Positions 11,176 through 21,580 of a DNA stretch of 23,632 nt are shown here, piece by piece. Both the position numbers and the translations under genes were made by a program. The notes beneath the pieces are model-generated. The model saw only the letters and a program-made list of their open reading frames with translations, was not told where the DNA came from and searched no databases. The stretch comes from JAZDMK01 sp043800975. Lineage in GTDB: Bacteria > Bacteroidota > Bacteroidia > Bacteroidales > JAHJDW01. The stretch lies in the NCBI GenBank assembly GCA_043800975.1, contig JAZDMK010000155.1, positions 1 through 23,632 on the forward strand, written 5' to 3'. How positions within the stretch are numbered: position 1 is the stretch's first letter; each line of letters begins with the position of its first letter.

Positions 11176-13476
11176 ATGAAAACAAAATCTTTTGGCATTT
11201 TAATGTTTATTTCCATATTATGTTCTAATATGCTCTTCGCTCAGGTTCAGAATTTGAATCGTATTGGTCAAACACCGGGTGGTGCTTCTTTTCATGTAAA
11301 TTATGACACGGTTGGTAAAAGATTAATAGTTGGCTGTGGTACCAGTGTATGGATTTACAATTTATCCGACCCGTTACATCCTCATGTGCTGGCAAAACGC
11401 CCACTATTAGGTATGATTAACGAAACTAATGTGAGTGGAAATGTTTTATTTGTTGCTGCAACGCATGATGGTGTTTATGCACTTGATTTACTATCAGACA
11501 GCCTTACCGTACTTGCTCACTATTCTGTACCTACAGGTTTTGGAGATCGTGCAGCTTACGATTTGGCAAGAATAAACGATACCTTATACATTTCAGATAA
11601 CGCTTATATCAGAAGATTAAGGTACGACAGCATTACCGGATTTACGGCATTAACGTCTTCTGGAGGTCTTCCGTCTGAAACAAGATGTATTGCTCAAAAA
11701 GGTAACTATATTGCTTTAGGTATCCGAGAATTGTTTACAGGGAGAGTCACAATTTACGACAAATCAAATCTGAATACCGCCATAGCCAGTTGGCAAAGCA
11801 ATCTCATCACTAAAATTCGCGATGTCAGATTTTCTGATTTAAGAAATGATATTATTTATGTATGCGGAGGATCATCTGATGCAGGGTTTAACTCATATTT
11901 TGTTTCGTTGCAAATTATTGGGAATACTTTAACCCCAATTGATACATTTCATATTGCGGGGATTCCTGTTCTGGCAGCTGCAAATTTTCAAAATATGGAT
12001 ACCCGTAACGATACCCTGTTTGTGGCTACAGGTTGTGCCGTTGATGTCGCAATGGGTGCTCCATTGTCTTATATTCCGGTTTTTGATGCTACTGATTTGC
12101 CTACTGATACAATGAATATGATAAGTCATATTAATGCAGGGTTATGGCATTTTGATGTTGCACTTATACATGGAACACCATATATGGCAACAGCTTCTGA
12201 ATGGCTGGGCGTTGTTATTAATGATGTGTCAACATTAGCTCCAATTGATACAGTTAAACTTATTGAAACAGGAGGATGGACTCAAAACTGTAAAGTAAGA
12301 GGTGACACCCTTTGGGTAGCTCACGAAGGATGGGGGCTCGCGGCGTATAATATAGATAGTTTAATGTTTAATCAGGGATATATGACAAATTCCTTAATTT
12401 TACATTTGTTTGCTTCAGGTTCAAGTCATTTCTTTGTAGGTGATTTTGAATTTTTAAATGATTCTCTTCTGGTGTTATCCAGTGGTGATTTGTATAATAT
12501 AAAACCATGGCAACAGGGCGGTCAGCCCGATTTGCTTTACAAAATTAACGGTGCCGGTGTCATGCATAATACTCTTACTGGTTCAGGGCAACGACTAGTT
12601 ATTGGTTCTGAATTTTTTGGATTATCCCAGAAGATGTCTTTATTTAACCCTTATGATCCATTGGGAAACAGTTTGCGAACTATTAATCTGTTTAACAATC
12701 CTCAAAGCATATGTGTTGTAAAAGATACTGTGTTTTACGGCATGAAAACCGACTCAGTGAGTACTACAGTTTATCTTTCCGCAGCAAAAATTGTGAACGA
12801 TGACTTCATCATAATTGATACTATTTCAATGCAAGGTAATTCTCAGATTAATTCGATTTCCGTCGAGAATAATATAGTTGCTATCGGTAAAGGAAATACA
12901 ATTTCGTGGTATTCATGGAATGGAATTGAGTTTACAGAATTAGGTTCATATTATCATATACTTCTTAATGCAGTTGATGTTCATTTAAAAAACAACTTAA
13001 TTTATATTTCGGACAAGTCTTTTGGGTTAAAAATATTTGATATTTCACTAGATACAATCGTTGCTGAATTTAAAGGTACAGGCGGTTGGGAAAGTCAATT
13101 TGGAAATACAGCCGTCACTTTGGGTAATGATGGCAAAATTTACCTGACAGATTTTAATGCAGGTGTAATTATTATTGAACCTTATGATCTTTCAATAATT
13201 AATGTCCCTGCGATTACTAACAACAAAAATAATTATTTTTCAATATATCCCAACCCGACATCAAATAACTTTGTTGTTGAACTAAAGAACAAAATCAATT
13301 TGATTGGGGCTTATTATCAAATTTATGATATTACTGGTCGTGAAATCGAAAATAAACCTGTTAAAAGTGATGTAAAGATTGAAATAGAAACTGCAAATTG
13401 GCAAAAAGGTTTGTATTTCGTAACTTTAATCAATGAAAACAAATCTATTGCTACAGGAAGAGTAATTGTTCAATAA
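11176..13476 (+). CDS. Secreted T9SS cargo, beta-propeller/LVIVD-like repeats (766 aa)
   Basis: I place the start at ATG 11176 because MKTKSFGILMFISILCSNMLFAQ is a clear signal peptide; the frame is open 48 codons further upstream but that part is not signal-like. Residues about 25-680 are repeated beta-strand segments with patterns such as NDTLYISD, GDTLWVAHEGWGLAAYNI and NNLIYISDKSFGLKIFDI, typical of LVIVD-type propeller repeats. Residues 688-766 are a T9SS type A sorting domain (SIYPNPTSNNF, YDITGREI, KGLYFVTL). The product should cross the outer membrane and be attached or released. It lies 27 bp before the next T9SS gene. The ligand or role is not evident. Confidence 0.9.
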   Translation: MKTKSFGILMFISILCSNMLFAQVQNLNRIGQTPGGASFHVNYDTVGKRLIVGCGTSVWIYNLSDPLHPHVLAKRPLLGMINETNVSGNVLFVAATHDGVYALDLLSDSLTVLAHYSVPTGFGDRAAYDLARINDTLYISDNAYIRRLRYDSITGFTALTSSGGLPSETRCIAQKGNYIALGIRELFTGRVTIYDKSNLNTAIASWQSNLITKIRDVRFSDLRNDIIYVCGGSSDAGFNSYFVSLQIIGNTLTPIDTFHIAGIPVLAAANFQNMDTRNDTLFVATGCAVDVAMGAPLSYIPVFDATDLPTDTMNMISHINAGLWHFDVALIHGTPYMATASEWLGVVINDVSTLAPIDTVKLIETGGWTQNCKVRGDTLWVAHEGWGLAAYNIDSLMFNQGYMTNSLILHLFASGSSHFFVGDFEFLNDSLLVLSSGDLYNIKPWQQGGQPDLLYKINGAGVMHNTLTGSGQRLVIGSEFFGLSQKMSLFNPYDPLGNSLRTINLFNNPQSICVVKDTVFYGMKTDSVSTTVYLSAAKIVNDDFIIIDTISMQGNSQINSISVENNIVAIGKGNTISWYSWNGIEFTELGSYYHILLNAVDVHLKNNLIYISDKSFGLKIFDISLDTIVAEFKGTGGWESQFGNTAVTLGNDGKIYLTDFNAGVIIIEPYDLSIINVPAITNNKNNYFSIYPNPTSNNFVVELKNKINLIGAYYQIYDITGREIENKPVKSDVKIEIETANWQKGLYFVTLINENKSIATGRVIVQ

Positions 13477-13503
13477 TCAGGTATTAATCTAATATTAAAA
13501 TTT

Positions 13504-15312
13504 ATGAAAACTGAAAATACTGTAAATCAAAATCAACTCAATTTGAAACCTGCGAGATATTCATACTGCTGCTTAGTATTATTCACAGTATTTTTACTCA
13601 TTTTTAAAAATAATGTAACCGCTACTACTTATTATGTTTCAAATTCTGGTTCAGATTTGAATAATGGGACTACTCAATTAACCAGTTGGCAAACATTAGA
13701 CAAAATTAATTTTTATTCTTTTCAGCCAGGTGATTCCATACTTTTTAATCGTGGAGATGTTTGGCGTGGTCAACTCATCCCTCAGAGCGGAGATATAAAT
13801 GAACATAAATATTATGGGGCTTATGGTACAGGCAATAAGCCGACTCTTATGGGATCATGGAATATAAGCAACATGTTGTATTGGGAAAATTTTAGTGGCA
13901 ATATATGGTCAACAATAGTTTCAATATCAATACCACTTGATGTTGGAAATATTATTTTTGATAATGCAAGTTCGTTTGGCGTAAAAAAATGGTTTGAATC
14001 AGAATTATTGCAGCAAGGAGATTACTGGTATGACACACTTAACAACAAAGTAAAATTGTATAGCACTTCTAATCCTGCTGTATTTTATAATGATATTGAA
14101 TGTGCTTTAGCATACAATATTATTCATCAGGAAAATAAATCTTACATCATTTATGAAAATCTAGCAATAAAGTATGGTGCCGGCCATGGTATCGGAGGTG
14201 GAAATACAGATAACATTATAATTCGCTCATGTGATATATCGTATATTGGCGGAGGAGCGATTTATCATCCTGTTTATGGTTGGGTGCGTTATGGCAACGG
14301 TATTGAATTTTGGGCTAATTCATTTAATAATTTAGTAGAGCAATGTAAAGTTTGGGAAATCTACGATGCTGCAATAACCAATCAAAATGATGGAAGCACA
14401 GCAATTCAAACAAATATTATATACAGAAACAATCTGATATATAACTCTGAATGGTCATTTGAGTACTGGAACCGTCCTTCAGGCTCTTTAACACAAAATA
14501 TCTATTTTATAAATAATACCTGCCTTTATGCCGGTAATACCTGGGCACATGCCCAACGTCCTGATAAACGAGGAAGACATCTTAATTTTTTTCAAATTGA
14601 TGCTGCGACAAACAATTTTTACATTCTGAATAATATTTTTTACGAAGCGTCATCTGCCGGGCTTTATGTATTAAGGTATTCGGATCTTGATTCACTTACA
14701 TTGGATTATAATACTTGGTATCAAACACAAAATGATACATTGATTGATATCAGATGGGGCTCACTGCCATTCAGTACTTATACCATGTCTCAATTTTCTG
14801 ATTATCAGAATGCCTATCAGCAAGATTCAAATTCCTTTGCTGCATATCCTTTATTTGCTGACACTATTAATGGAAATTATCAGGTTTTATTTAATAGTCC
14901 CTGCATTGATTCGGGAACGCCAGATACTACAGGAACCCCTGTAGGGCAATATGATTTGTTAGGAAATACTCGCATTCAGGATGGAAATGGAATTGCACCG
15001 TCAACAATTGATATAGGGTGTTATGAATATGAGTACAATGTTGGGGTAGTTAATCATGATTACCCAGATGAATCCGCTGTGAAGGTTTATCCCAATCCAT
15101 TCAGCGATAAAACTACAATTGAAATTTCAAGTTGGAAAAACCAGAAATACGTCTTGACAATTTTCGATTTGTTTGGAAGAGAAATTACAAAATTCGAAAT
15201 GCAAAATCAGAAAACTGTATTTTCAAGAAATGATTTACCCAACGGTATGTATTTTTATCAAGTGAAAGAAAATAAAAATAATATTGCAACAGGGAAACTT
15301 ATATTAAATTGA
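13504..15312 (+). CDS. Secreted T9SS cargo, right-handed parallel beta-helix protein (602 aa)
   Basis: The N-terminus has a long polar leader, then a hydrophobic signal segment (about residues 20-40) ending near TATTYYVSNSGSD, the usual first strand of pectate-lyase-like beta-helices. Residues about 45-505 contain the helix coils, with N-rich turns such as GGGNTDNIIIRSCDISYIGGG, VEQCKVWEIYDAAITNQND and NNFYILNNIFYEASS. A late GNTRIQDGNGIAPSTIDIGCYEY segment closes the fold. Residues 526-602 are a T9SS sorting domain (VKVYPNPFSDKTTIEI, PNGMYFYQVKE). Such folds often bind or cleave polysaccharides, but no catalytic residues can be assigned. Probably co-transcribed with the gene upstream. Confidence 0.9.
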   Translation: MKTENTVNQNQLNLKPARYSYCCLVLFTVFLLIFKNNVTATTYYVSNSGSDLNNGTTQLTSWQTLDKINFYSFQPGDSILFNRGDVWRGQLIPQSGDINEHKYYGAYGTGNKPTLMGSWNISNMLYWENFSGNIWSTIVSISIPLDVGNIIFDNASSFGVKKWFESELLQQGDYWYDTLNNKVKLYSTSNPAVFYNDIECALAYNIIHQENKSYIIYENLAIKYGAGHGIGGGNTDNIIIRSCDISYIGGGAIYHPVYGWVRYGNGIEFWANSFNNLVEQCKVWEIYDAAITNQNDGSTAIQTNIIYRNNLIYNSEWSFEYWNRPSGSLTQNIYFINNTCLYAGNTWAHAQRPDKRGRHLNFFQIDAATNNFYILNNIFYEASSAGLYVLRYSDLDSLTLDYNTWYQTQNDTLIDIRWGSLPFSTYTMSQFSDYQNAYQQDSNSFAAYPLFADTINGNYQVLFNSPCIDSGTPDTTGTPVGQYDLLGNTRIQDGNGIAPSTIDIGCYEYEYNVGVVNHDYPDESAVKVYPNPFSDKTTIEISSWKNQKYVLTIFDLFGREITKFEMQNQKTVFSRNDLPNGMYFYQVKENKNNIATGKLILN

Positions 15313-15642
15313 CAAAACCCGCGCATTTGCAGGCCTATTATGAGTTGCACGACATACATTCCTCTTTTGTTAAGACGTTCAAAAGTGAAATTTTTAACCG
15401 GTGGTAAACTGAGAGGTTAATGCTCCGAAACGTGCCTGAATGAATAACCCGAAACCGCTTTTGAATCAGAAATTATCATTAGGGAGAAAAAATAATCCTA
15501 TAGATTGAAAAAAAAGCTAAATTTACATAAATTATTCTGCCTCAAAGGCCAAATGAATACGCAGTGGAGTCAGGTACCACTAATAAAAAACAGGGCGATA
15601 CCGAAAAGCCATACGAGTAGGAAAATTTTAAATTAAATTTCT
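15313..15642. other. Intergenic region, no clear gene
   Basis: 330 bp without a supported gene. A short frame right after the preceding stop (about 15310-15410) reads QAYYELHDIHSSFVKTF and stops at FNRW; it could be a fragment of a lost gene, but I cannot identify it. TTAACC/GGTTAA (about 15391-15420) forms a weak hairpin. No TAnnTTTG promoter was found. Confidence 0.4.
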
Positions 15643-16701
15643 ATGAAAATAAAATTATTTTTTGTTAGCATGTTATGTGCAGTTGCTTTGTGTTCTACCG
15701 CGCAAATCATTATTAACAGAGTCGATTTGGGAAATTTTATCGGTGTGAATGTGATCCAGGCAAACGATACTACTAATCTGAACCTGCTGTCGCCAGGTAA
15801 CGCCGGAGTCTCACAGACTTGGAACTTATCAGGTATAGGGAATGATTATCCTGACACTATGAATTTTTTCGCTCCCTCCGCCGGACCTTGTTCATCTAGC
15901 TTTCCTGCTGCCACTCTGGCCGGTAGCCAAAATGGAAGTCAGGGAGATTTCTTTTTTTATATGATTGATGATAATACCAAGCTTGAAATGATAGGGCTTT
16001 GTGGCGTTTTCATGGCACCCGATACCTCCATCGTGCCCCTGGTTCCTCCTCAGAAACAATTATCCTTTCCTTCCACTTATAATACTGCTTTTTCAGGACA
16101 GACAAAGGAAATCCTTAAAATTCCCAACAGCACGCCACCACCGGATTCAATAAAAATGATTATGACTATTAGCTATAGCAGCCTGATTGATGGCTGGGGA
16201 ACGGTGACAACACCAGCCGGTTCTTTTAATTCACTGCGTCAAAAAGTCACCAAATTCCAAACTGACAGTATTTTTGTTTATACAACACTAACAGGATGGG
16301 TTTCTGCCGGCGCCCCGACAATAGATACAACTATTGAGTACAGTTGGCTGAGCCAGACGAATCCTTTTATAGCAGGTATTACTGTAGATGCGCAAGGCGT
16401 TGTACAAAGCGCAAAATATTTGTTATCCTCAAACATTGGTGTTAACGAAATCAGCAACAATTCGGGTGCAATAAACGTTTTTCCCAATCCTTCGAATGGA
16501 AAATTGATGATTACTGTTAATGCCGGAAATGCATATATAATTGATGTTTATAATGCGATGGGTGCAAAAGTATATTCCAACACTTCAGTTAAAGGTCAAA
16601 CTTCCTGTGAAGTAGATATTTCTCAATGTCGCAGGGGTATCTATTTCGTAAATGTTTTTGATGGCGTGAAATATCTTACCGAAAAAATTATCATTCAGTA
16701 A
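15643..16701 (+). CDS. Secreted T9SS cargo of unknown function (352 aa)
   Basis: MKIKLFFVSMLCAVALCSTAQ is a signal peptide with cleavage expected near residue 20. The body (about 22-270) has features of a beta-rich extracellular domain, including LSPGNAGVSQTWNLSGIG and a VTTPAGSFNSLRQKV segment, a pattern seen in other uncharacterised T9SS-exported proteins of Bacteroidota. Residues 277-352 form the sorting domain (INVFPNPSNGKLMITV, YNAMGAKVY, RRGIYFVNVFDG). It is the third T9SS cargo in a row but is separated from the second by 330 bp, so it may be transcribed on its own. Confidence 0.88.
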   Translation: MKIKLFFVSMLCAVALCSTAQIIINRVDLGNFIGVNVIQANDTTNLNLLSPGNAGVSQTWNLSGIGNDYPDTMNFFAPSAGPCSSSFPAATLAGSQNGSQGDFFFYMIDDNTKLEMIGLCGVFMAPDTSIVPLVPPQKQLSFPSTYNTAFSGQTKEILKIPNSTPPPDSIKMIMTISYSSLIDGWGTVTTPAGSFNSLRQKVTKFQTDSIFVYTTLTGWVSAGAPTIDTTIEYSWLSQTNPFIAGITVDAQGVVQSAKYLLSSNIGVNEISNNSGAINVFPNPSNGKLMITVNAGNAYIIDVYNAMGAKVYSNTSVKGQTSCEVDISQCRRGIYFVNVFDGVKYLTEKIIIQ

Positions 16702-17142
16702 TCTGCTTTTCCTTTCATACAAGAATAGCCAGCATATAACCTTGTGCCGAATGCGACATGCTGGAGAATTGCGATAAACTGAATAAAGTATTGCTTCATA
16801 TGCCCGATGCATTGGGAAACCTGAAGTCGTTGCAATAGGGAGTATTCATTGGCCAGAGCAGAAAGCCCTGATTCGAGATATTAACAAAACTGTTCGATCG
16901 TTGCTATTTTGAGTTCCATCTGAACATATTTGCAAAAGGAATTATCGGAAACACTATCTTTGCTATACAGAGATTTGTTGCGCAAAAAAATGCGGTCTGA
17001 ATTATTACATCGTGCTATAGGGAATGCAGCCTGAAAGCATGATTGAGAAAGCTAATACAGAAGTACTGTATTATATTGAATATTCATTTCGTGATTTTTT
17101 GAACCGGAAAGCCTTGGCTTTCATGAATAATTATTTGCAACA
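16702..17142. other. Intergenic region with decayed coding fragments
   Basis: No intact gene. CCAGCAT/ATGCTGG (16729-16764) forms a 7-bp stem with a 22-base loop just after the T9SS gene. The frame at about 16758-16840 translates to HMPDALGNLKSLQ before a stop, reminiscent of a leucine-rich repeat. A 35-codon frame at 17039-17146 overlaps the next gene's start as ATGA. Both look like remnants rather than genes. Confidence 0.4.
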
Positions 17143-17343
17143 ATGAAAGACATTTATCATTTGACTTTTGAAAAAGAACACTGGGTACTGAGATGGGAAG
17201 AAAGCAGTTATCCGATTTTAGATTTTAATACCCTTACTACGGATGAAGCCATTGAGCAAAGCGTAAAGTATGTGAGTTCTGTCGGGGGAAAGTTAATCAT
17301 TCACAATGAAAGCGGGAGAAATATTGAAGAACTGAATTTCTAG
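17143..17343 (+). CDS. DUF2188-like small protein, second copy (66 aa)
   Basis: Related to the gene at 9045-9266. It has YHLTFEKEHWVLRWEE at the start, a helix with DEAIEQSVKYVSSVG in the middle and GGKLIIHNESGRN at the end. This is the DUF2188 layout of two strands, a helix and a closing strand; no catalytic residues are evident. It stands alone, 142 bp before the large kinase, and has no riboswitch upstream. It may simply be a dispersed paralogue. Moderate confidence that it is a gene, given conservation with the first copy. Confidence 0.75.
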   Translation: MKDIYHLTFEKEHWVLRWEESSYPILDFNTLTTDEAIEQSVKYVSSVGGKLIIHNESGRNIEELNF

Positions 17344-17485
17344 TGCCGGATTTATATTGATGTTCAGCTAGGTATTTTCCTGTATTTTGGAATGAAAAGG
17401 GAGAATATCATTTGCGATTTGCTTTAAATTAATGTAATTTAGTCTTCTCAAAAAAAGAACAGCGTTTTCCACCTATACTTTTTGC

Positions 17486-20400
17486 ATGACTTCAAAAAAA
17501 ACTTCTTCCCGATTCTTTGTTCGAATTCCACCGGTTTTTTATTTAATTATTCTTTTTGCAGTATGTATTGCAGTATTGAGTGTTGTCAGTTACAGGCAGG
17601 AATCACAAGCGAACATAGAAAATAAAAAAGAAGAATTATCGGCGATTGCCCGTTTAAAAGTAAAGCAGATTGAAGCCTGGCGCAGTGAGCGCTTGATTGA
17701 TGCAGGCTTTATTGGCAGAAATATTTTTTTTCAGAGAGATCTTATAAAATTAAACAGTGACCCCGAGAATGTTTTAACCTGTAGCGATATTCGATCATGG
17801 TTGTTACCTATGACATACGGTCAGGATTATAAAGACATTCTTATACTTTCAGATAAAAGAAAAGTTTTGTTATCGGTTGTTGGGATGGACCACTGTAGTT
17901 CTGTTCAGGAAGAAGCGAATATTTCAGAAGCCCATCGTTCAGGAAATGTTCTTCTTTCGGATCTTTATCAGGATAAGGATGGCAAAGCTTCTATGGATCT
18001 TACCATTCCTTTTTTTGAAAATGCGGACGATACAAGCAGTCAATTTCTGGGCCTGGTTATACTTAAGATAGATCCTTATAAAAAACTGTATCCCCTGATT
18101 CAAACCTGGCCCTCCACAAGCAGAACCTCAGAATCTTTAATAATTGAAAAAACTTCCGGGGGCGACAGTTTGATATACCTGAATGATTTGCGACATAAAA
18201 GTAATACTGCTTTTCGTTTTAAATATTCTTTGAATGATACAGCGATTGCAGGTGTAAAAGCTTTACGCGGAAAAGAAGGTGTTATAGAAGCAAAAGATTA
18301 CAGAGGTGAAGAAGTAATAGCCATTTCAAATAAAATTCCAGGAACAAACTGGTATATGATTACCAAAACTGACCGAAGTGAGATAATGGAACCGCTGGAC
18401 GGTATAATAAAATGGTTTGCCCTGTTTATAAGTATACTTTTTATTGCATCTGTTATTGCTGTATTATTTATTAGTAACAGAAAAGTATTGAGAGATCTTA
18501 AAACGGTGAACCAGCTTTTAAAGGAAAAAACAATTGCTGATGAAAAATTCTCAAAGGTTTTTCAGTCTTCACCGAATGCAATTACAATTACTACACCTAC
18601 GGATGGAAAAATTATTGATGTGAATGAAAGTTTTTGCACTATTACCGGTTATACTTATGATGAAATTCATGAGCATACAACAATAGATTTAAACCTGTGG
18701 GTAAATGATGATGATAGAATTTTTGTTGTGGATGAACTGACCAAGAATAAGAAAGTAAATACACTTGAATTTTTGTTTCGGCATAAAACCGGAAAATTAA
18801 TTATCGGTCTTTTCTCGGCAGATCTTATTCAGATACAGGGAAAAACTTTTATTATTTCAACGATCAGCGACATCACTGCCAAAAAGGAAGCAGAAAAAGC
18901 CTTTCGTGATATCGGGCAGCGTTTTTATTCGGTGCTTTCCAATTTTGTTCTGGGGATACTCATGGTGAATGAGGAGGGATTTGTAGAATATGCTAATGCA
19001 GAATATTGCCGTCAGTTTAATCTGGTAGAAAAGCCGGGACAATTGATCGGCTTGTCATCCATGCAGATATTAGAGAAAGTTCTGCCTGCTTATAAAAATC
19101 CCGAGGCGATCATGAAACGCATTTCGGATGTGTTAAGCGAAAATATTTCACTCTTTAATGAAGAAATTGAATTAAAAAACGGGCATCATTATCTGGCCGA
19201 TTTTGTTCCCATCATTGTAGATGGCGAGCGGCAGGGAAGGCTTTGGGTTCATAAGGATATTTCCGACCGTATTCATACTGAAAAGCTGTTAAAGGAAAGT
19301 GAAACGAATTATCGCCTTCTCGTGGAGAATCAAAGCGAAGGTTTGGGTATTGTCGATTTCAACGAAAACTTTGTGTTTGTAAATCCTGCCGGGGAAATAA
19401 TATTTGGCGTGGAGCCGGGTACATTAACGGGAAGAAACCTGAATGAATTTATCCCCAAGGAAAATATAGCGATCGTTTTGGAAGAAACTGAAAAAAGAAA
19501 AAATGGTCAGGATTCAAAGTATGATTTATGGATCAACACTGCTGATGGCAGCAGGCGCTGTCTGTCGGTTTCTGCATCACCCTATTTCAATAAGGAAGGT
19601 GTATTTATCGGGACATTTGGCGTATTTCAGGATGTAACCCAGCAAAAAAATGCAGAAGATGTATTAAAAGCCAGTGAAGATAAATTCCGTACGCTTTTTG
19701 AAACCATGGCCGAAGGCGTGTGTATTCACAGAATGATTAAAGATAAAAAAGGAAAGTATTGCGATTACATCATCGAAGATGCAAACCCTGCCTTTGAAGA
19801 ATTAACCGGAATTTCAGTAATTCATGCCGTTGGGTCAAAAGCTTCAGAGCTGTATGGTGTTGTTCCTCCTCCCTTTATTAATGAATATGGGAAAGTGGCT
19901 TCATCTGCTGAATCGTTTCGTTTTCAAACCTATTTTGCACCTATTAGAAAACATTTCGACATCTCTGTATTTTCACCCCGGAAAGACTGGTTTGTAACAG
20001 TATTTCTTGATATATCAGAACAGAAAAAAATTGAAGAACAACTATTGCATGAAAAGAATACGGCACAGCAATATCTGGATGTGGCCGGTGTAATGATAGT
20101 TGTACTTGATAAACAAGGGGAGGTTGTTTTGATCAATAAAAAAGGAAATTCATTACTTGGATATGAAGAAGGTGAGTTGTTGGGTGTCGACTGGTTCTCA
20201 AAGGTTATTCCGCCTGATCGTGCAGAACAGACAAGAGATGTGTTTCATCAGCTTATCAAAGGCACTATAGAAAATGTTGAATTTTATGAAAACCCTTTGA
20301 TTTCAAAGAATGGGGAAGTGCGTCAGTTTGCCTTCCACAACATTATTCTGAAAGATGACAAAGGTGAAATTGCAGGAACTTTATCTTCTGGTCAAGATGT

Positions 20401-21580
20401 AACCGAACAGCGGGTACTACAGAAAAATCTGGAAGAGAATGAGGAGAAATTCCGCACAATATTTAATTCAGCCAATGATGGATATTTTACAATGGAAGGG
20501 GAACTGTTTTCTGATTGTAATAAAAAAGCCCAGGAGCTTTTAGGGTGCAGTTATAAAGAAATCGTTGGTAAATCACCCGCAGATTTTTCACCAGAAAGAC
20601 AGGAAAATAGTGGGTTGTCAATTGACGGTGCACGTAAGAATATTGCTGCAGCCATGGAAGGTAAACCTCAGGTTTTCGAATGGGTTCACAAAAGAAAAGA
20701 TAATAGTACTTTCCCTGCCATTGTTAGTTTAAACAGAATTCAGGTAGCAGGTAAAATTATGTTGCATTCAATTGTAAGAGATATCTCAGATCAAAAAGAA
20801 GCGGCTTCAAAAATTCTGGTATTAAACAAAACACTCACCGAAAAGAATGAAGAACTGGAACAGGTTATTTTTGTTGCCTCGCACGACCTCAGATCGCCGC
20901 TTGTCAATATTCAGGGATTTAGCTCAGAGTTGTCAAAGCTTAATCAGAGCATGAATAAAAAATTGGAAGATGAGAATGACCTGAATGAAATTAAAAAGCA
21001 TTTTGATACAATTATAAAACCGGATATTAATGAAGCCATCGATTTTATCGGGCAAAGTGCAAGTAAGATGAACAGCCTGATTGGTTCGTTGCTGAAAGCA
21101 TCCCGGCTGAATCGCACCGAAGTTAATCTGGCGCCGGTCAACATAAACTTTTTGTTACTCTCGGTTGTTGCAACATTTGAATTCCAGATTAAAAATGTAA
21201 AGGCGAAAATTGATTTTACAAAACTTCCCGACTGTGTTGGTGACGAAAATCTAATGGATCAGGCATTTTCCAATCTGCTATCCAATGCTTTGAAGTTTAC
21301 TGTTGACGGGCGACAGCCGATTATCCGTTTCAGCGGGACAGAGAATGAATCGGAGGTAATTTACTGCGTTGAAGATAACGGCCCTGGATTTTCAGATGCG
21401 CATGCCGAAAAAATATTCGCACTTTTTCACAGGCTTGATAATGATACAGAGGGCGACGGGCTTGGGCTGGCTATAGTAAAGAAGATTGCGGAAAAACATG
21501 GTGGCAGGGCCTGGGTTGAAACAAAGCGCAATGAGGGAAGTAAATTTTATTTTTCAATATTAAAACAAAAAATAGTATGA
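17486..21580 (+). CDS. Membrane sensor histidine kinase with six PAS domains (1364 aa)
   Basis: Residues 14-36 are the first transmembrane helix and about 308-331 the second; the roughly 270-residue extracytoplasmic part resembles a Cache-type sensor. Six PAS/PAC units follow at about 353-467, 474-595, 603-723, 729-845, 855-975 and 983-1103. The dimerisation domain has phosphorylatable His1133 in VASHDLRSPL. The ATPase domain has N1263/N1267, DNGPG (1297-1301) and GDGLGLAI (1323-1330). It lacks its own receiver; the adjacent regulator overlaps it by 4 bp (ATGA), which points to a dedicated pair. Kinases with ASHDLRSPL H boxes and a small receiver partner are common in Bacteroidota and cyanobacteria, including phytochrome-type systems. 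The ligand is unknown. Confidence 0.95.
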   Translation: MTSKKTSSRFFVRIPPVFYLIILFAVCIAVLSVVSYRQESQANIENKKEELSAIARLKVKQIEAWRSERLIDAGFIGRNIFFQRDLIKLNSDPENVLTCSDIRSWLLPMTYGQDYKDILILSDKRKVLLSVVGMDHCSSVQEEANISEAHRSGNVLLSDLYQDKDGKASMDLTIPFFENADDTSSQFLGLVILKIDPYKKLYPLIQTWPSTSRTSESLIIEKTSGGDSLIYLNDLRHKSNTAFRFKYSLNDTAIAGVKALRGKEGVIEAKDYRGEEVIAISNKIPGTNWYMITKTDRSEIMEPLDGIIKWFALFISILFIASVIAVLFISNRKVLRDLKTVNQLLKEKTIADEKFSKVFQSSPNAITITTPTDGKIIDVNESFCTITGYTYDEIHEHTTIDLNLWVNDDDRIFVVDELTKNKKVNTLEFLFRHKTGKLIIGLFSADLIQIQGKTFIISTISDITAKKEAEKAFRDIGQRFYSVLSNFVLGILMVNEEGFVEYANAEYCRQFNLVEKPGQLIGLSSMQILEKVLPAYKNPEAIMKRISDVLSENISLFNEEIELKNGHHYLADFVPIIVDGERQGRLWVHKDISDRIHTEKLLKESETNYRLLVENQSEGLGIVDFNENFVFVNPAGEIIFGVEPGTLTGRNLNEFIPKENIAIVLEETEKRKNGQDSKYDLWINTADGSRRCLSVSASPYFNKEGVFIGTFGVFQDVTQQKNAEDVLKASEDKFRTLFETMAEGVCIHRMIKDKKGKYCDYIIEDANPAFEELTGISVIHAVGSKASELYGVVPPPFINEYGKVASSAESFRFQTYFAPIRKHFDISVFSPRKDWFVTVFLDISEQKKIEEQLLHEKNTAQQYLDVAGVMIVVLDKQGEVVLINKKGNSLLGYEEGELLGVDWFSKVIPPDRAEQTRDVFHQLIKGTIENVEFYENPLISKNGEVRQFAFHNIILKDDKGEIAGTLSSGQDVTEQRVLQKNLEENEEKFRTIFNSANDGYFTMEGELFSDCNKKAQELLGCSYKEIVGKSPADFSPERQENSGLSIDGARKNIAAAMEGKPQVFEWVHKRKDNSTFPAIVSLNRIQVAGKIMLHSIVRDISDQKEAASKILVLNKTLTEKNEELEQVIFVASHDLRSPLVNIQGFSSELSKLNQSMNKKLEDENDLNEIKKHFDTIIKPDINEAIDFIGQSASKMNSLIGSLLKASRLNRTEVNLAPVNINFLLLSVVATFEFQIKNVKAKIDFTKLPDCVGDENLMDQAFSNLLSNALKFTVDGRQPIIRFSGTENESEVIYCVEDNGPGFSDAHAEKIFALFHRLDNDTEGDGLGLAIVKKIAEKHGGRAWVETKRNEGSKFYFSILKQKIV

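Noticed and set aside
15310..15410. Short frame with QAYYELHDIHSSFVKTF
   Set aside because: Only about 33 codons, no start codon context, no recognised family; kept only as a possible remnant.
16758..16838. Leucine-rich-repeat-like peptide (HMPDALGNLKSLQ)
   Set aside because: A single partial repeat followed by stops; too short to call.
17039..17146. 35-codon frame overlapping the second DUF2188-like start
   Set aside because: No recognisable homology and surrounded by interrupted frames; probably decayed sequence.
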